Of a DNA stretch of 64,000 bases, positions 35,993 through 47,108 are shown one piece after another. Numbering within the stretch: the first letter of the stretch is position 1; each line of letters opens with the position of its first letter. A program made the position numbers and the translations under genes. This DNA is from Cannabis sativa (lineage: Eukaryota; Streptophyta; Magnoliopsida; Rosales; Cannabaceae), in assembly GCF_029168945.1 (NCBI RefSeq), contig NC_083605.1, positions 3,541,280 to 3,605,279 of the forward strand, written 5' to 3'. The notes beneath the pieces are model-generated. The model was not told where the DNA came from and searched no databases. It saw only the letters and a program-made list of their open reading frames with translations.

Positions 35993-38379
35993 GTCTTCAT
36001 TCTTCTCTTAATTCCGAAGTTCCACACCCAAACTCTCTAACCCAATGGGATTCCTTAACAGCCAACTTCTCCGCCGCTGCAAACATTCCCTTTCTCCTTC
36101 TCCAACTTCCCCAAATCATCCTCAACGCTCGTAATCTCATCGCCGGTAACAAGTCCGCTCTTTTAGCTGTCCCCTGGCTCGGAATGCTCACTGGGTTACT
36201 AGGAAACCTCTCATTGCTTTCTTACTTCTCCAAAAAGAGAGAGAAGGAAGTCATTGTTGTTCAAACCCTAGGTGTAATCTCACAATTCATTGTCTTTGGT
36301 CAGCTTGCAATGGCCGATGCTATGCCTTTTCCTTACTTCGTTGCTACCACAGTACTCGTTGTAACGGGTTTGGCTGTTAATTTCTTGAATTACTTCTATT
36401 TGCTTAATGATTCGGTGTGGAGATTTTGGGAGGATGTTATTACAGTTGGTGGTTTATCAGCTTTGCCACAGGTTAGGGATTTGAAATTTGAATTCTAATT
36501 GTTTGGATTTTTAGAGTATTTGAGTTTGATTATGCAAATCTGAGAAAGAAAAGAGATGAGATTAAAAATCCAGTCTTTTACTAAGATTTCGAATAGCTGT
36601 GTTAAATTCGAGTTGATTGTGTTTCCATTCTATTTAGGAGTTTGAATTTAAATTCGAATTGTTTTGATTTTGAGTATTTGAGTTAGTTTGATTCAGACTT
36701 GAATTCAATGAGATTAAAAATTTAGTCTTTTACTAAGATTTCGAGTAGCTTTGTTGAATTCAATGAGATTAAAAAGACTGGCCAGTCTTTAACTAAGAAT
36801 TCGAATAGCTGTATTGAATTCAAGTTGATTATGTTTGGATTCTATTTAGGAGTTTGAATTTAAATTCGAATTATTTGGATTTTTGAGTATTTGAGTTTGA
36901 TTTAGACCTGAATTCAATTGGACTAAAAACCCAGAGTCTTTCACTAAGGTTTCGAATAGCTTTGTTGAATTTAAGTTGATTAAAATTCCAGTCTTTAACT
37001 AAGATTTCGAATAGCTGTGTTGAATTCAATGAGATTAAAAATCCAGTCTTTTGGTAAGATTTTGAATAGCTGTGTTGAATTCAAGTTGATTATGTTTCGA
37101 TTTTGAAAAAAATGCAGGTTATGTGGTCCACATTTGTTCCTTATTTACCAAACACTATATTGCCCGGTGCTCTATCGTTTGTTGTAGCTGTTGCAGCTGT
37201 TGTTATGGTAAAGCTTTAAACTTTGTTCTTAGATATGTTATGGGTTTTGTTTGTTTAGTTGAATTAGAGTACAAAGATAATGCTTTATGATATTTCTCAG
37301 GCACGACTAGGTAAACTATCTGAGAAAGGTACTAAATTTGTTGGAGCTATATCTGGATGGACGGCTACACTCCTCTTCATGTGGATGCCGGTATCACAAA
37401 TGGTAATAGTCTGCTCAACTCGAACCAACTTCACTTTTGTATGTAACCTTGATGGTGTTTGATTTCTTTGGCTTTTCAGTGGACAAATTTCCTCAATCCT
37501 GACAATATTAAAGGCTTATCACCTGTTTCTATGTTGCTTGCAATGATTGGCAATGGACTCATGATTCCCCGTGCGCTTTTAACTCGCGATTTCATGTGGT
37601 AAAGCATTTTCTTTTCAATCTCATTGTTTCCCTCATCAATCTGTAAGCTCTATGCTAGTAAACACATTTGTTGTGGTAGGTGTCAATGTGTCATTAGTTA
37701 TCTTATTTAGTTTATAGTGTCATTTCTATTGTTGTGTTTTCATTCCTCCTAACCAAACGTACCACCCTCGGTTCTTACTACCAAATGCCTAAAGTTCACA
37801 AAATGAGTACATAACCCAACACCATTTGTTAATATTACATTAAGATATCTTCAGATTAAAATTGTAGTATAAAAGCTAAATATGCCACAACTAAAATGTA
37901 CCCAATTTGAAAGAAAAAATTATGACAAAACAAAAAATATAGAAAAAAAGCTAAAGTTTTGATATGATTACAGGTTTCTCGGTTCTTCTTGGGCTTCATT
38001 CTTTTACGGATATGGAAATCTAGCCTGCTTGTACTGGTAAGTTGCTCTGTAATGTTTTTTCGGTTCATTTACAACAGTGTTTTCCTAATCCTATGAATTT
38101 TCGATAAGCTTAAGTGATGAGACCTTGTGCTTTTCTTCAGGTTCAATAGTATCAGCAAGGAATTCTTCTTGGCAGCAACCGCTGGTTTCGTATTGTGGAT
38201 AGGTTTGTCTCTCTTAATCGATGCAAAACCCGAAAGAACATGTAAGATTATATTTGTTAAAGTGATATTCTGATTGGCTTTTTATTTTATTAACAGGAAT
38301 GGCTCTATGGAGAGACACTGTTGTCCATGGATATAGCTCACCTTTCACTTCATTGAAAGAGTTGATTTCTGGTTCTTAG
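35791..38379 (+). CDS. MEX1: Maltose transporter MEX1 (maltose excess 1), 7 exons, 399 aa
   Basis: Exons: 35791-36471, 37118-37207, 37301-37402, 37480-37598, 37974-38036, 38141-38202 and 38297-38379. All joins are in phase. MEX1 exports maltose, the main product of night-time starch breakdown, across the inner chloroplast envelope. Conserved family blocks: N-I-P-F-L-L-L-Q-L-P-Q-I-I-L-N, P-W-L-G-M-L-T-G-L-L-G-N, F-V-G-A-I-S-G-W-T-A-T-L and W-T-N-F-L-N-P-D-N-I-K-G-L. The protein is multi-pass. The N-terminal ~75 residues are a basic, Ser-rich probable transit peptide that contains a run of ten histidines (codons CAT, about 35961-35992), which is unusual and lies over a coding microsatellite. 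The length is slightly below Arabidopsis MEX1 (415). The stop is TAG at 38377-38379. Confidence 0.95.
36475..37105. repeat. MEX1: Degenerate tandem repeats in MEX1 intron 1
   Basis: Three large blocks, starting about 36475, 36641 and 36851, each contain TTTGAATTTAAATTCGAATT (or close), GAGTATTTGAGTTTGATT and one or more copies of AGTCTTT(T/A)ACTAAGATTTCG plus AATAGCTGTGTTGAATTCAA. Smaller internal repeats are also present. Together they fill nearly the whole intron. Confidence 0.8.
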
Positions 38380-39637
38380 AGAGAGTTATTCATCAATTGG
38401 GTAGCTTTAAATTGTTATTACAATAAATATTATATTACAAGTAATTAGAATAATTATTACTTTGTAACCCCTTCAATTTTGTAAGAAATTATTATCTACT
38501 CCATTAATTAATCCAACAGTTTTATTTATCTTTTTTCTGTTATTTATAATGAATCAAAGCTTCAAGTTCAACCATATCATATCATAATCATCCACAGAAT
38601 TCATCTTACACTATAGTAAAAATTGTATCTAATACTCTATGCTTTAGAAGATACAATAGACTTGACAAGATGTCATTTTCACTTATAAATCTTAAAAATG
38701 GACATGTGTATGAAGAGTTTCATACAAGCACTACAAGTAAATCCACAGGAGTTTCACCAAGGCTGGTATGTGATGCTTCTCTATTACTTTTCTTTGGTTA
38801 GTTATTGTTGCTGTTATTTGTAGCCAAAGGAAGGAAACTGAAAATGAGCTGTGTTAATTTGCTTTGCATTTTGACAGAGACACTGAAAATGATTTTACAG
38901 GAGTGAATAAGGCTTCTTCTTCTTCTTCTGCCTAAAACTTTGGAGTGGAAATATTATTAAGGCTTTTTGTGAGAAGATCAACATGAACCATTTGTCCCCC
39001 CCTCATTGGACTTCTTCCAATATGGTACCCGACCCGACCCGAAGAAGACCCAAGTGTGCTTGAAGTGAGATGACTAAATGGGTATTGTATAGCTGTATTG
39101 TAGAGTCATGTGGTAGTTAAATGTAACAAGTAACAACTTATTCATATACTTTTGCATTGTAATTATAAAGGCAATCCCATTAAGAGTAACTGGTTTGATG
39201 TAAATACAATCTGTCATCAATCATGAAAATGTTCTTCTAACTTTGGTCCCCCACACTACAGTTATCCTTATCAGAATCTGGAAGAAAAGGAATTTGGGAC
39301 CCCTAGTGTTTGCTTGCTGCTGCTGAAAAGCTTTGATGCATTGCTTTTGCTTCAAATAGTTACAAATTAGAAACTAGTAGAAGAAAACAATAAATCACAT
39401 TTAGCAAAATGGTCAAACAAATTAGACTCAATTTTCTTATATATCATTAAATATAAGTCTCACCGACTATTATAATAAAGTTGAGATTTTAATTTGGAAA
39501 GAGCATGACACGTGTCATGTGTCTCAGTCAGTCAAAATTATAAGAAGAAGACATAAAAGGAAAGTACAAGAGAGAGAGAATAGTTCTCCAACAGTTAAAG
39601 CTTGAAACTTTCTTTGTTTTCCTCCAAAGGGGATGAA
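38380..39637. other. Intergenic DNA between MEX1 and the transporter gene
   Basis: The MEX1 3' UTR occupies the start. Around 38690-39200 the sequence is less AT-rich with a CTTCTTCTTCTTC tract but no frame of note. 39490-39637 is likely the promoter/leader of the next gene; it includes ACACGTGTCATGTG, a G-box-like element (near 39509-39524). Confidence 0.4.
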
Positions 39638-40234
39638 ATGGTTGGTTCAGATTCAAAACCAGAGGTGACCCAGAAGAGGATTCTGGGTATTGGTTATTGG
39701 GTACAGGGATTCAGATGCATGCCATGGATGGCTGTGATTTTCTTCCTCAAAGATGGGATTGGAGTGGATCCCTCCACCATTCAGCTACTTCTAAGCTCAG
39801 CCAATCTTCCCATGGTGGCTAAACCTCTCTATGGTGTCCTCTCAGATGCTCTCTACTTCTCTGGCCAGCATCGTATTCCTTACATCGCCTTTGGAGGTAC
39901 TAAATATATATGTATATTTATATATTATTATTTAACATTCAAAAAGTCAAAAGCTTTATCCTTTTTTTCTTTTCTAATCTTATAGATTTTTATGTTATCA
40001 ATCATTTATCAAAAGGGGGTGTTTTTTTCTCAATAGAACTCATTTATGTGTTGTGTATGCAGTCCATAACTTTAGCAGTGAACAATCTGAGTTCAATGTA
40101 TTTGCAGTGAACTATATGTTTGCTAATGGCCATAAATTTGTTCAATTGCAAATTTGCAGTATTGGGTTTTTTAAGGTTGTTTGAGTATATATTTTTAAGT
40201 ACCATAAAACTCATATATTGATATTGTATAGTTG

Positions 40235-40271
<37 letters not shown>

Positions 40272-41841
40272 TTTGACTAAGTGATGAGAGAGTGAGTTGT
40301 GGGTTGTTGAGGTTGTGTGTGTCTGTGTTTTGTGAGAAGGAACTTTCCAACAAACTTTAAGGACAGGAGAGACAACCCGGTTCGAGTTGCTTCCTACAGC
40401 TGCCTACTTTGAGTTTCTGATGTTGAAGTGATTATCACTACTTAGAGAGGATTATATAGTGAAAGTTGAGTTTGTCATAACCGAGAAGAGGGAGTTGATG
40501 ATGTCTGCAATTGAAATTTGTCAATCTTCTTAGACTCGAAGCTAAACCCGAATAAGCAGTTGAAAGTTGTAGTTGAAGTTATTGGAGAGGAACTTATTTT
40601 TCTTCTTAGGGAGATTTGTAATCTTTTAATTAATTGGCCAAGGTAGCCATTGATTATACGACACCATGAAGTTGCAGATTTTGTTGAAAGATTGTGTTGT
40701 TTATGTTATTCTACTTGGATTGATTTAGAAACACTTAAAGGGTGTGCTTTTTTCTGATTCAAACTCTGTTGTTACAGCTTTCTTACAAGCACTTTCATGG
40801 CTGGCGTTAGCGATTCTCTCTCCCTCGAGCATTACAATATTCACCATGGCCTTATCTCTCTTACTTAGTAATCTCGGGGCTTCAATAGCTGAGGTTGCAA
40901 ATGATGCCATTGTAGCTGAGTTAGGCTCTTCCTCGGGTGAGCTCCAATCATTTGTGTGGATAGCTTCATCTGCAGGAGGAGTCCTAGGGAATCTCCTCGG
41001 TGGTCTCATCATCAACCGAGTCTCCCCACAAAAGATGTTCCTCCTTTTTGGCCTTCTTGCATCTCTCCAACTCTTTCTCACCATCATGGTAAAAGAGAGT
41101 TCACTCAACCTTCCCAAGAGGGTATCCGATAATGGGGTTAGAAAGCAACTTTCGCAGCTACAAATCGCGTTGAAAAAGCCAGCAATTGCACGGTCAATCA
41201 CATGGTTTGCATTGTCATATGCAGCAATTCCTGCATTGACAGGCACAATGTTCTTTTATCAAACCGAACATCTAAAGATTGACTCATCAGTGTTGGGAAT
41301 CTCCAAAGTGTTTGGACAAGTAGGAATGCTTGTATGGAGCCTAGTCTACAATGGCCCTCTCAAGCGAGTTGCATCATCAAGGAAAATAATAGCAGGGCTT
41401 CAAGTGGTGATGGCATTGTTCATGGTATCAGATGTGTTGTTTGTGAAAGGGGTGTACAGAAGTATTGGAGTCCCCGACGGGGTGTATGTAGTTATATTCT
41501 CGGGGCTTTTGGAGGTGCTTTTCTTCTTCAAGATACTACCTTTTAGCGTAGTGATAGCGAGGTTGTGCCCTGCAGGCTGCGAGGGGTCTTTGATGGCGTT
41601 TGTGATGTCGGCTATAGCTTTGGCTATGATAGTGAGTGGCTATCTTGGAGTTGCGCTTGCAGCTTGTGTTGGGATGAGCCCTGCTAATGAATTTTCAGGG
41701 CTACCGAAAGCCCTTATAGTACAGGCGATTTGCACCGTTGTCCCGCTTTATTGGTCATCTTGTATCCCAAATGACAATGAGCATGAACATGAGCATGAGA
41801 ATGAAGAGTCTTCATCTTCTTCCAAGACCAAAAGTGAATAA
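39638..41841 (+). CDS. Folate-biopterin transporter (BT1/FBT) family protein, 2 exons, 440 aa
   Basis: Exons 39638-39896 and 40778-41841, joined in phase (G|CT). The start is the ATG at 39638; the frame upstream has no in-frame ATG. This is a major-facilitator-type membrane transporter of the BT1 family, whose members carry folates or pterins in cyanobacteria, plastids and trypanosomatids. Signature blocks: G-Y-W-V-Q-G-F-R-C-M-P-W, P-M-V-A-K-P-L-Y-G-V-L-S-D-A, A-E-V-A-N-D-A-I-V-A-E-L and G-G-V-L-G-N-L-L-G-G. About 10-12 hydrophobic segments can be counted. No long transit peptide is visible. The C-terminus is a His/Glu/Ser-rich hydrophilic tail with repeated E-H-E/N-E. The sequence best resembles the FBT7-like branch from memory, but the substrate is unproven. 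Confidence 0.88.
40240..40272. repeat. (TA)n(TG)n microsatellite in the transporter intron
   Basis: A short TA run passes directly into about 15 TG units. It is simple sequence and probably polymorphic. Confidence 0.9.
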
Positions 41842-43502
41842 GAAGAATTAATGTAGAGTTAACATTAATTCTTGGTTAAATTGATTGGATGTTGGAAATT
41901 CTTCTTTTCTTTTCATATTTATTCATTATCCATTTTTTTTTTATTTTGTATTGTATATGTTATGTATGTATTTATATTGAAAATTAATAGAGGAATATGT
42001 ATGTATGTATTTTTTTTTATTAGAGTTATTTTCTATGGTTTTTGTGTGTTTTGTAAGTTAGAGAGGCAAAATGATATTGTATAAATATGAATAATTATCT
42101 AAGATATTATTTAATATAATTTACTTTACTTTATGTTTAATTACTTTACTTTAGTAGCTTAGGTAGATTATAAGGAAGTGTGTCTGAGATCAAAGAAGAC
42201 ACAATAATTATATTTATAAATATATGTATTTTTTGAGTCATTTATTTGCAAGTAAATTAATTAATTAATGGCTTAAAACAATAATCTTAGTTTTGAGTCA
42301 TATTTTGGTTTTTGTTCAAAGAAATATGCATATTTTTAAATGTTTTTAAGTTTATATGAAAATGAGCTTATATTATTTTTTTATACATAAAATATTTACA
42401 TAATTTTTTTTTATTTTAATTAAAAGTTAAATAAATAAATTTAAAAATATGATTAAAAATATTTATAATATTTTAAGTATTATAAATTTAAATTTAAATT
42501 TATTTATGTAAAATATCTTCCTAATTTTTATTTTTAAATATATATAATAATATTATAAAATTAATAAAAAATATTCTATTAATAAAAAATAGATATAATC
42601 GTTTAGGAAATAAAATTGGGGGCATTTATTTTTAAATATAAGTAATTTATTATTTAAATTGACACAATATCTTTAAGCAAATAATTCTTCATGGGATATT
42701 TTCCGTTTTAAAATTATATATTTTTAGAATAATACTAAAAGATTAAGATATATATAAATATCTAGGTGCATGATGAATAGTAGTTTTCATTATGATATTA
42801 TCTTTGTAAAATATGATAGGGAATTTTATATTGTAAGATATGATAGGAAATTTTATACTGTTTGCTCCAAATAGTAACAGATATTTTTCTTCTCTATTAA
42901 CAAAAATATATAAATATTTAACAGTTTAACACTTTTATTGGGGCATAGATTAAGGTTTCTTTCCTTTTTTTAGCCGTTTCTATATAATTTATACTAATTA
43001 TATTTATATATATATATTTGAAGTAGTTTCTATATATTTATTAAATTTTGATTGATTTGTCAATTAATCAATATATATGTATAGAAAAATAAAACATTAA
43101 ATGATAATAAGAATAAGAAATAATTCATACCAAAATTAAGTTTGAAAAAATTATTTAGTCCGATAAGGTAAAAACTAAAAATTTATTTAAGCCTTAATGG
43201 ACATGTAATAGGTTAGCTGTCATATGTACATTTTAAAGTTATCTAATTAATTTGTACCATTTTTATGTTACAAAAAATTATATTATTTTTAACTACGTAT
43301 TCAATTTATTTGACATTCAAAAAAATATTTTACTTTATTTTGTATTTATTTTTTGACGATTGTGTACAACATACCATTTAAAATAAATAAAAGTATCATT
43401 TAACAAATAATAATTAATACTTTTCAAAACAAAATGTCAATCCCAAAAATATTGTAACATTAATAATAATAATTAAGAGCAAATTAAGTTAAGGTGGGTA
43501 GC
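41842..43502. other. AT-rich intergenic DNA
   Basis: A likely 3' UTR covers the first ~250 bp. The rest is very AT-rich with no supported gene, RNA or element boundary. Confidence 0.5.
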
Positions 43503-43510
43503 CTTATTAT

Positions 43511-43702
43511 CAGGCCCGGCCCTGGGCATAAGCGGGTTAGGCCTGTGCCTAGGGCCCACCCAGCTCAAGGGCCCAAATTTTTTTTTTCCTCTTTTAAAAT
43601 TATACATTTTTTTTTACCGATTTTGAAAAATACCACATTTTTTCTAACATAAGGGCTCAATTTTTTTTTCCTATAGCCCACTTTGTTTCAGGACCGGCCT
43701 TG
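43511..43702. mobile_element. hAT-like mini-element, 192 bp
   Basis: The left end is CAGGCCCGGCCCTG and the right end is CAGGACCGGCCTTG, and the 8-bp duplication CTTATTAT is perfect (43503-43510 and 43703-43710). It has the same inner sequence as the SIGA intron relics. The right duplication overlaps the stop codon of the MATH gene. Confidence 0.85.
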
Positions 43703-45436
43703 CTTATTATGTAATAAATTTATAATTTTTTGTAGGTTTGGAAGATGTGGAAACTTTAGTACGTGACATGAGAGAGAAATCAACTTCTAGAATTAGAGTA
43801 TCCTTAACAACATAATTATTGTGAAGATCTTCTAGTGACATTAATCTCAAACAACCCCATCCATGACTTTTGCCACCACTTTTGCCAAGACTAAAACATT
43901 TATTAACTGCACAATTTGTAATCAAAAAAATATGATCATGAATCTAGATATAATATATAAAGATATATATACTAATTTGGTTATTAATTAATTGTTAAGA
44001 AAAACAAATGTAAGTAATAACCTTTAAATTCTTTGTGTTTAGAATTAAGTTGATCAATTACTCGGAGACAAAACTCAACATAAGTTGTTGATTCTTTTGG
44101 ATGTTCCATTATTAAAAACATTGCCAATGATTTTCCATCTATGCTTTGTTGACCGTTTTGACCAATACTTAAATGCCTATGTAGAACAAAAACAATTAAA
44201 TTAAAAGAATTAACAAGAATATTAATTAGTTTGAATATCTATCAATACATTATACATATGTATGTATTTTTATGAGCTTACCACTCTATTTTTCCATAAG
44301 AAAACACTTGAGATTTGTGGACATATTTGTTCATTATCTTAGAAAATTCTTTAATTTCCCAACGAAAGATAGGATTATCTATGAATCGACGTTGAACTAC
44401 AGAAAGTGTTGCAGAGATTGAAGCAGTTTGATTTATGGTAAAAACTTCAACTCCAAATACACACGAGTCATTAACCACATATCCATTATGCACATCTTTA
44501 AATGTTTCGAGTGACATTATTTGTTCAAATTCCCATTCTTTCTTCATCTCATGAAAACGCCTTACACCTACAAATTTCAAATTAACAAAAAAAAAAATGT
44601 ATTACACAAATTAATAAAAACCAATTAATGTAGATTTAATTATAATAATATATCATCATCATTAATTACCTTGAAATGCCAAGTAATTGTCTTTTGTTTG
44701 ATTATAGACAAACAAAAGTGCCGCTTGGTAACACTTTTTTAATCAGTTTTATGTTTTTAAAATTGAAAAAGTGAAAATATTTTTCAAAAACATGTTCTAT
44801 AAAACTGTTTTTACTTTTCAATTTTTTAATTGATAATCAAATTTTAAAAATAAAAAAAAAATCACTTTCAATATTTTTTTAAACAATTTTTTTTTCTTAA
44901 TCAATATCTTGGACTTTGACCCGGACCTAAATCCCCCCACGGTCCTGGCAGGGTCGTCTTAAGGTGATGATAGGCCTAGGGCAAAATTTAAAACGAGGCC
45001 TTTTTTTTTATAAAATTAAAATAAATTTTAATTAAAATTTGACACAATGTTAATTTTAATTCTTTATCTCTATGTAATAAATAATTTTTACAACGTAAGC
45101 TAACTCGATCAAGTAATATTTAATTACTAAGAGTATCTCTATTAAAGTACCATATATTTTAACACATTTGAAAAAAAATGTGTTTAAATTCTATATATTT
45201 TTTTAAAAAATAATAATAAATATATTATTAATAGTATCATTAAAAAAAAATGTGTTTAAATTATATATTTTTTAAAAAAATAAATAATAAATATGTGTAT
45301 ATATATTTAGTAGCTGATAATTCCTGATTGTTACAAAAAGAAAGAAAACAGCAACCATCAAAAGAAATCTTAATTTTACACATGTATAGCTAGGTATATT
45401 TTATATTGAACAATAATGTTTGTCATTTGATCCATG

Positions 45437-45726
45437 CAGGGTCGGCCCTGAAAATATATAGGCCCAAGACGAAATAAATTTTGGGCCCTCAAAAATACAT
45501 TAAAAAAAATATATAAAAAAAAGAGTATTATGGGATTTGAACCCATGACCTTGAACATTATGGCTTCCACCTCAACCAACTAAGCTATGAATATTTATTG
45601 TTTATAATACACTTAATTTTACTTAAATAAAAGCCTAATAATTTTTTTTATTTTTTTATTTTGGGCCCCCGAAAAATGTGGGCCCTAGGCACGGGCCTAG
45701 CCCGCCTATGCCTAGGGCCGGCCCTG
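45437..45726. mobile_element. hAT-like mini-element, family 1, 290 bp, innermost layer
   Basis: It starts CAGGGTCGGCCCTG and ends GGGCCGGCCCTG, with the perfect 8-bp duplication GATCCATG at 45429-45436 and 45727-45734. Inside it a tRNA-like segment occupies 45525-45592. The inner right end TAGCCCGCCTATGCCTAGGG matches the copies in SIGA and at 43511. Confidence 0.9.
45525..45592 (-). repeat. tRNA-like segment inside hAT family 1
   Basis: The minus strand has an A-box TAGCTTAGTTGG (45587-45576) and a B-box GGGTTCAAATCCC (45544-45532), correctly spaced. A perfect T-arm (ATGGG/CCCAT around TTCAAAT) is present. The acceptor stem is poor, so it is a tRNA relic, possibly still able to bind TFIIIC. 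Confidence 0.7.
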
Positions 45727-46304
45727 GATCCATGACATAACTGTATTGTTTTTCCCTTAAATTATTTTCACACTATTTCTCACACATGCTTCTTTTAATG
45801 GTTTAGGTGTAGTTATAGTACTATACTAGCAGGGCCGTCTTAAGGTGATGATAGGCCTAGGGTAAAATTTAAAACGAGGCATTTTTTTTATAAAATTAAA
45901 ATAAATTTTAATTAAATTTTATTTTAATTCTTTATCTCTATGTAATAAATAATTTTTACAACGTAAGCTAACTCGATCAAGTAATATTTAATTACTAAGA
46001 GTATCTCTATTAAAGTACCATATATTTTAACACATTTGAAAAAAATGTGTTTAAATTCTATATATTTTTTTAAAAAATAATAATAAATATATTATTAATA
46101 GTATCATTAAAAAAAAAAAAATGTGTTTAAGTTATATATTTTTTTAAAAGAATAAATAATAAATATATTATTAATAGTATCAAGAACTTCAATCATTTTT
46201 TATATAGTCTAATATGAATACTTTAAGTTATAGGCCTATCACAAATAACTAAAAGACATTTTTTATACAGTTTTTTACAAATAACTAAGTCTAAAAAGTA
46301 ACTG

Positions 46305-46370
46305 AGGAAGGTATCGAACCCTTGACCTCATTACTAATAAATGATTCACTTACCATTTGTGCTATGTGTT
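46305..46370 (-). repeat. tRNA-like segment inside hAT family 2
   Basis: The minus strand has A-box-like TAGCACAAATGG (46364-46353) and B-box GGTTCGATACC (46320-46310) with tRNA-like spacing. It differs from the family 1 segment, so the two were not simply copied from each other recently. Confidence 0.6.
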
Positions 46371-47108
46371 TTTCATATATTTTTGTAAGCTAAATATTAA
46401 TATATTATATATTTTTTATATGTGTAATTATATCAATTTTAATTTTTTTCGGGGCCTCCAAAATTATGGGGCCTGGAGCCGAGGTCCCGGCTGCCCCACC
46501 CTCTGGCCGGCCCTGGGTCCTGGCGCTGAACCCGGCCTCTGACTTGAACCCAAATCCGACCCCGGACCTAGACCCAACGTAAATAAAATCAAAAAATAAA
46601 AATGAAAATGAAGATGAACTTTACAGAACACACTTTTGTTTTCTGTTTTTAAAATTGAAAAAATAAAAGTGGTTACAGAAAGCATTTTTGTTTTTCAAAA
46701 GCAAAATTTTTAAAAACAAAAATTTTACTTTCATTTTGTAATTATAAAATTAGAAAACAAAAGTGTTACAAAACGTCACAAAAGTGAAGTTAACATTAAC
46801 CTCCCAACCAATACTCGGAGCAATATCATCACTCTCATCATCATCATTGCACCATATTATCGTCAAGTACAAAGATAGATAATTTTTATCTTTATTTAAA
46901 TAAAATGACAATTGCCTATATATAATAGATTTTTAATAATAAATTAATAAGAGCAAAAGTTGATTTAGTTCATATTAATATTAAAATATATAATACACAT
47001 AATACCATTTGTATCTCTCGGCTTCAAATACAAAACTAGTGTGTTTATTCATTGATTTTGAGAACGAACTACATGAGTCAACTTTCATCAAGAAGTGAGC
47101 TAGTGGAA

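Larger units (their letters stand above)
44949..46515. mobile_element. hAT-like element, family 2, inserted in the outer MITE
   Basis: It starts CAGGGTCGTCTTAAGG and ends CTGGCCGGCCCTG, with the perfect 8-bp duplication GGTCCTGG at 44941-44948 and 46516-46523. Its left ~345 bp recurs directly at about 45830-46180, with 530 bp of other sequence between. No transposase is coded. A tRNA-like segment lies at 46305-46370. Confidence 0.8.
44721..46777. mobile_element. TIR element inserted in MATH exon 2 (outer layer of the nest)
   Basis: The ends CCGCTTGGTAACACTTTT and the complement of ACGTTTTGTAACACTTTT are inverted. The flanking duplication is ACAAAAGTG (44712-44720 and 46778-46786; 8-9 bp). 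The arms contain AAAATTGAAAAAGTG-like sequence and a GACCCGGACC-type GC tract. Without the inner insertion it would be about 480 bp, a MITE of hAT or Mutator type. Confidence 0.75.
43707..47108 (-). pseudogene. Double-MATH-domain protein gene, split by a transposon nest
   Basis: Minus-strand exon pieces: 47108-47006, 46915-46778 | insertion | 44720-44670, 44567-44282, 44176-44022 and 43906-43707. Acceptors, donors and phases agree at the other joins. MATH/TRAF domains are ubiquitin- and receptor-adaptor folds; plant genomes hold large families of unclear function. The first MATH domain has F-E-A-E-R-Y-K-W, G-W-E-V-N-V-N-F, then after the insertion V-Y-N-Q-T-K-D-N-Y-L and G-Y-V-V-N-D-S-C-V-F-G-V-E-V. 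The second has F-R-W-E-I-K-E-F-S, V-F-S-Y-G-K-I-E-W, K-S-H-G-W-G-C and Y-V-V-K-D-T-L-I-L-E-V. A 2,057-bp insertion sits inside exon 2, and reading frames on its two sides do not match even with one duplication removed, so a second small lesion is likely. An upstream start exon was not found. Probably a pseudogene. Confidence 0.8.

Noticed and set aside
36191..36997. Ser-rich plus-strand and minus-strand frames over MEX1 exon 1 (35748-36011, 35997-36191)
   Set aside because: They are shadows of the MEX1 frame, which alone matches the family and splices in phase.
40725..41246. Minus-strand 173-codon frame in the transporter gene
   Set aside because: It lies fully antisense to the well-supported BT1-family exon 2 and has no family character.
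45525..45592. A functional tRNA gene
   Set aside because: The T-arm and both promoter boxes are good, but the acceptor and anticodon stems do not pair well and it sits inside a transposon. I list it only as tRNA-like.
44949..46515. Two independent family 2 insertions
   Set aside because: Only one set of matching 8-bp duplications exists (GGTCCTGG at the outer ends), so a duplication within one element fits better.
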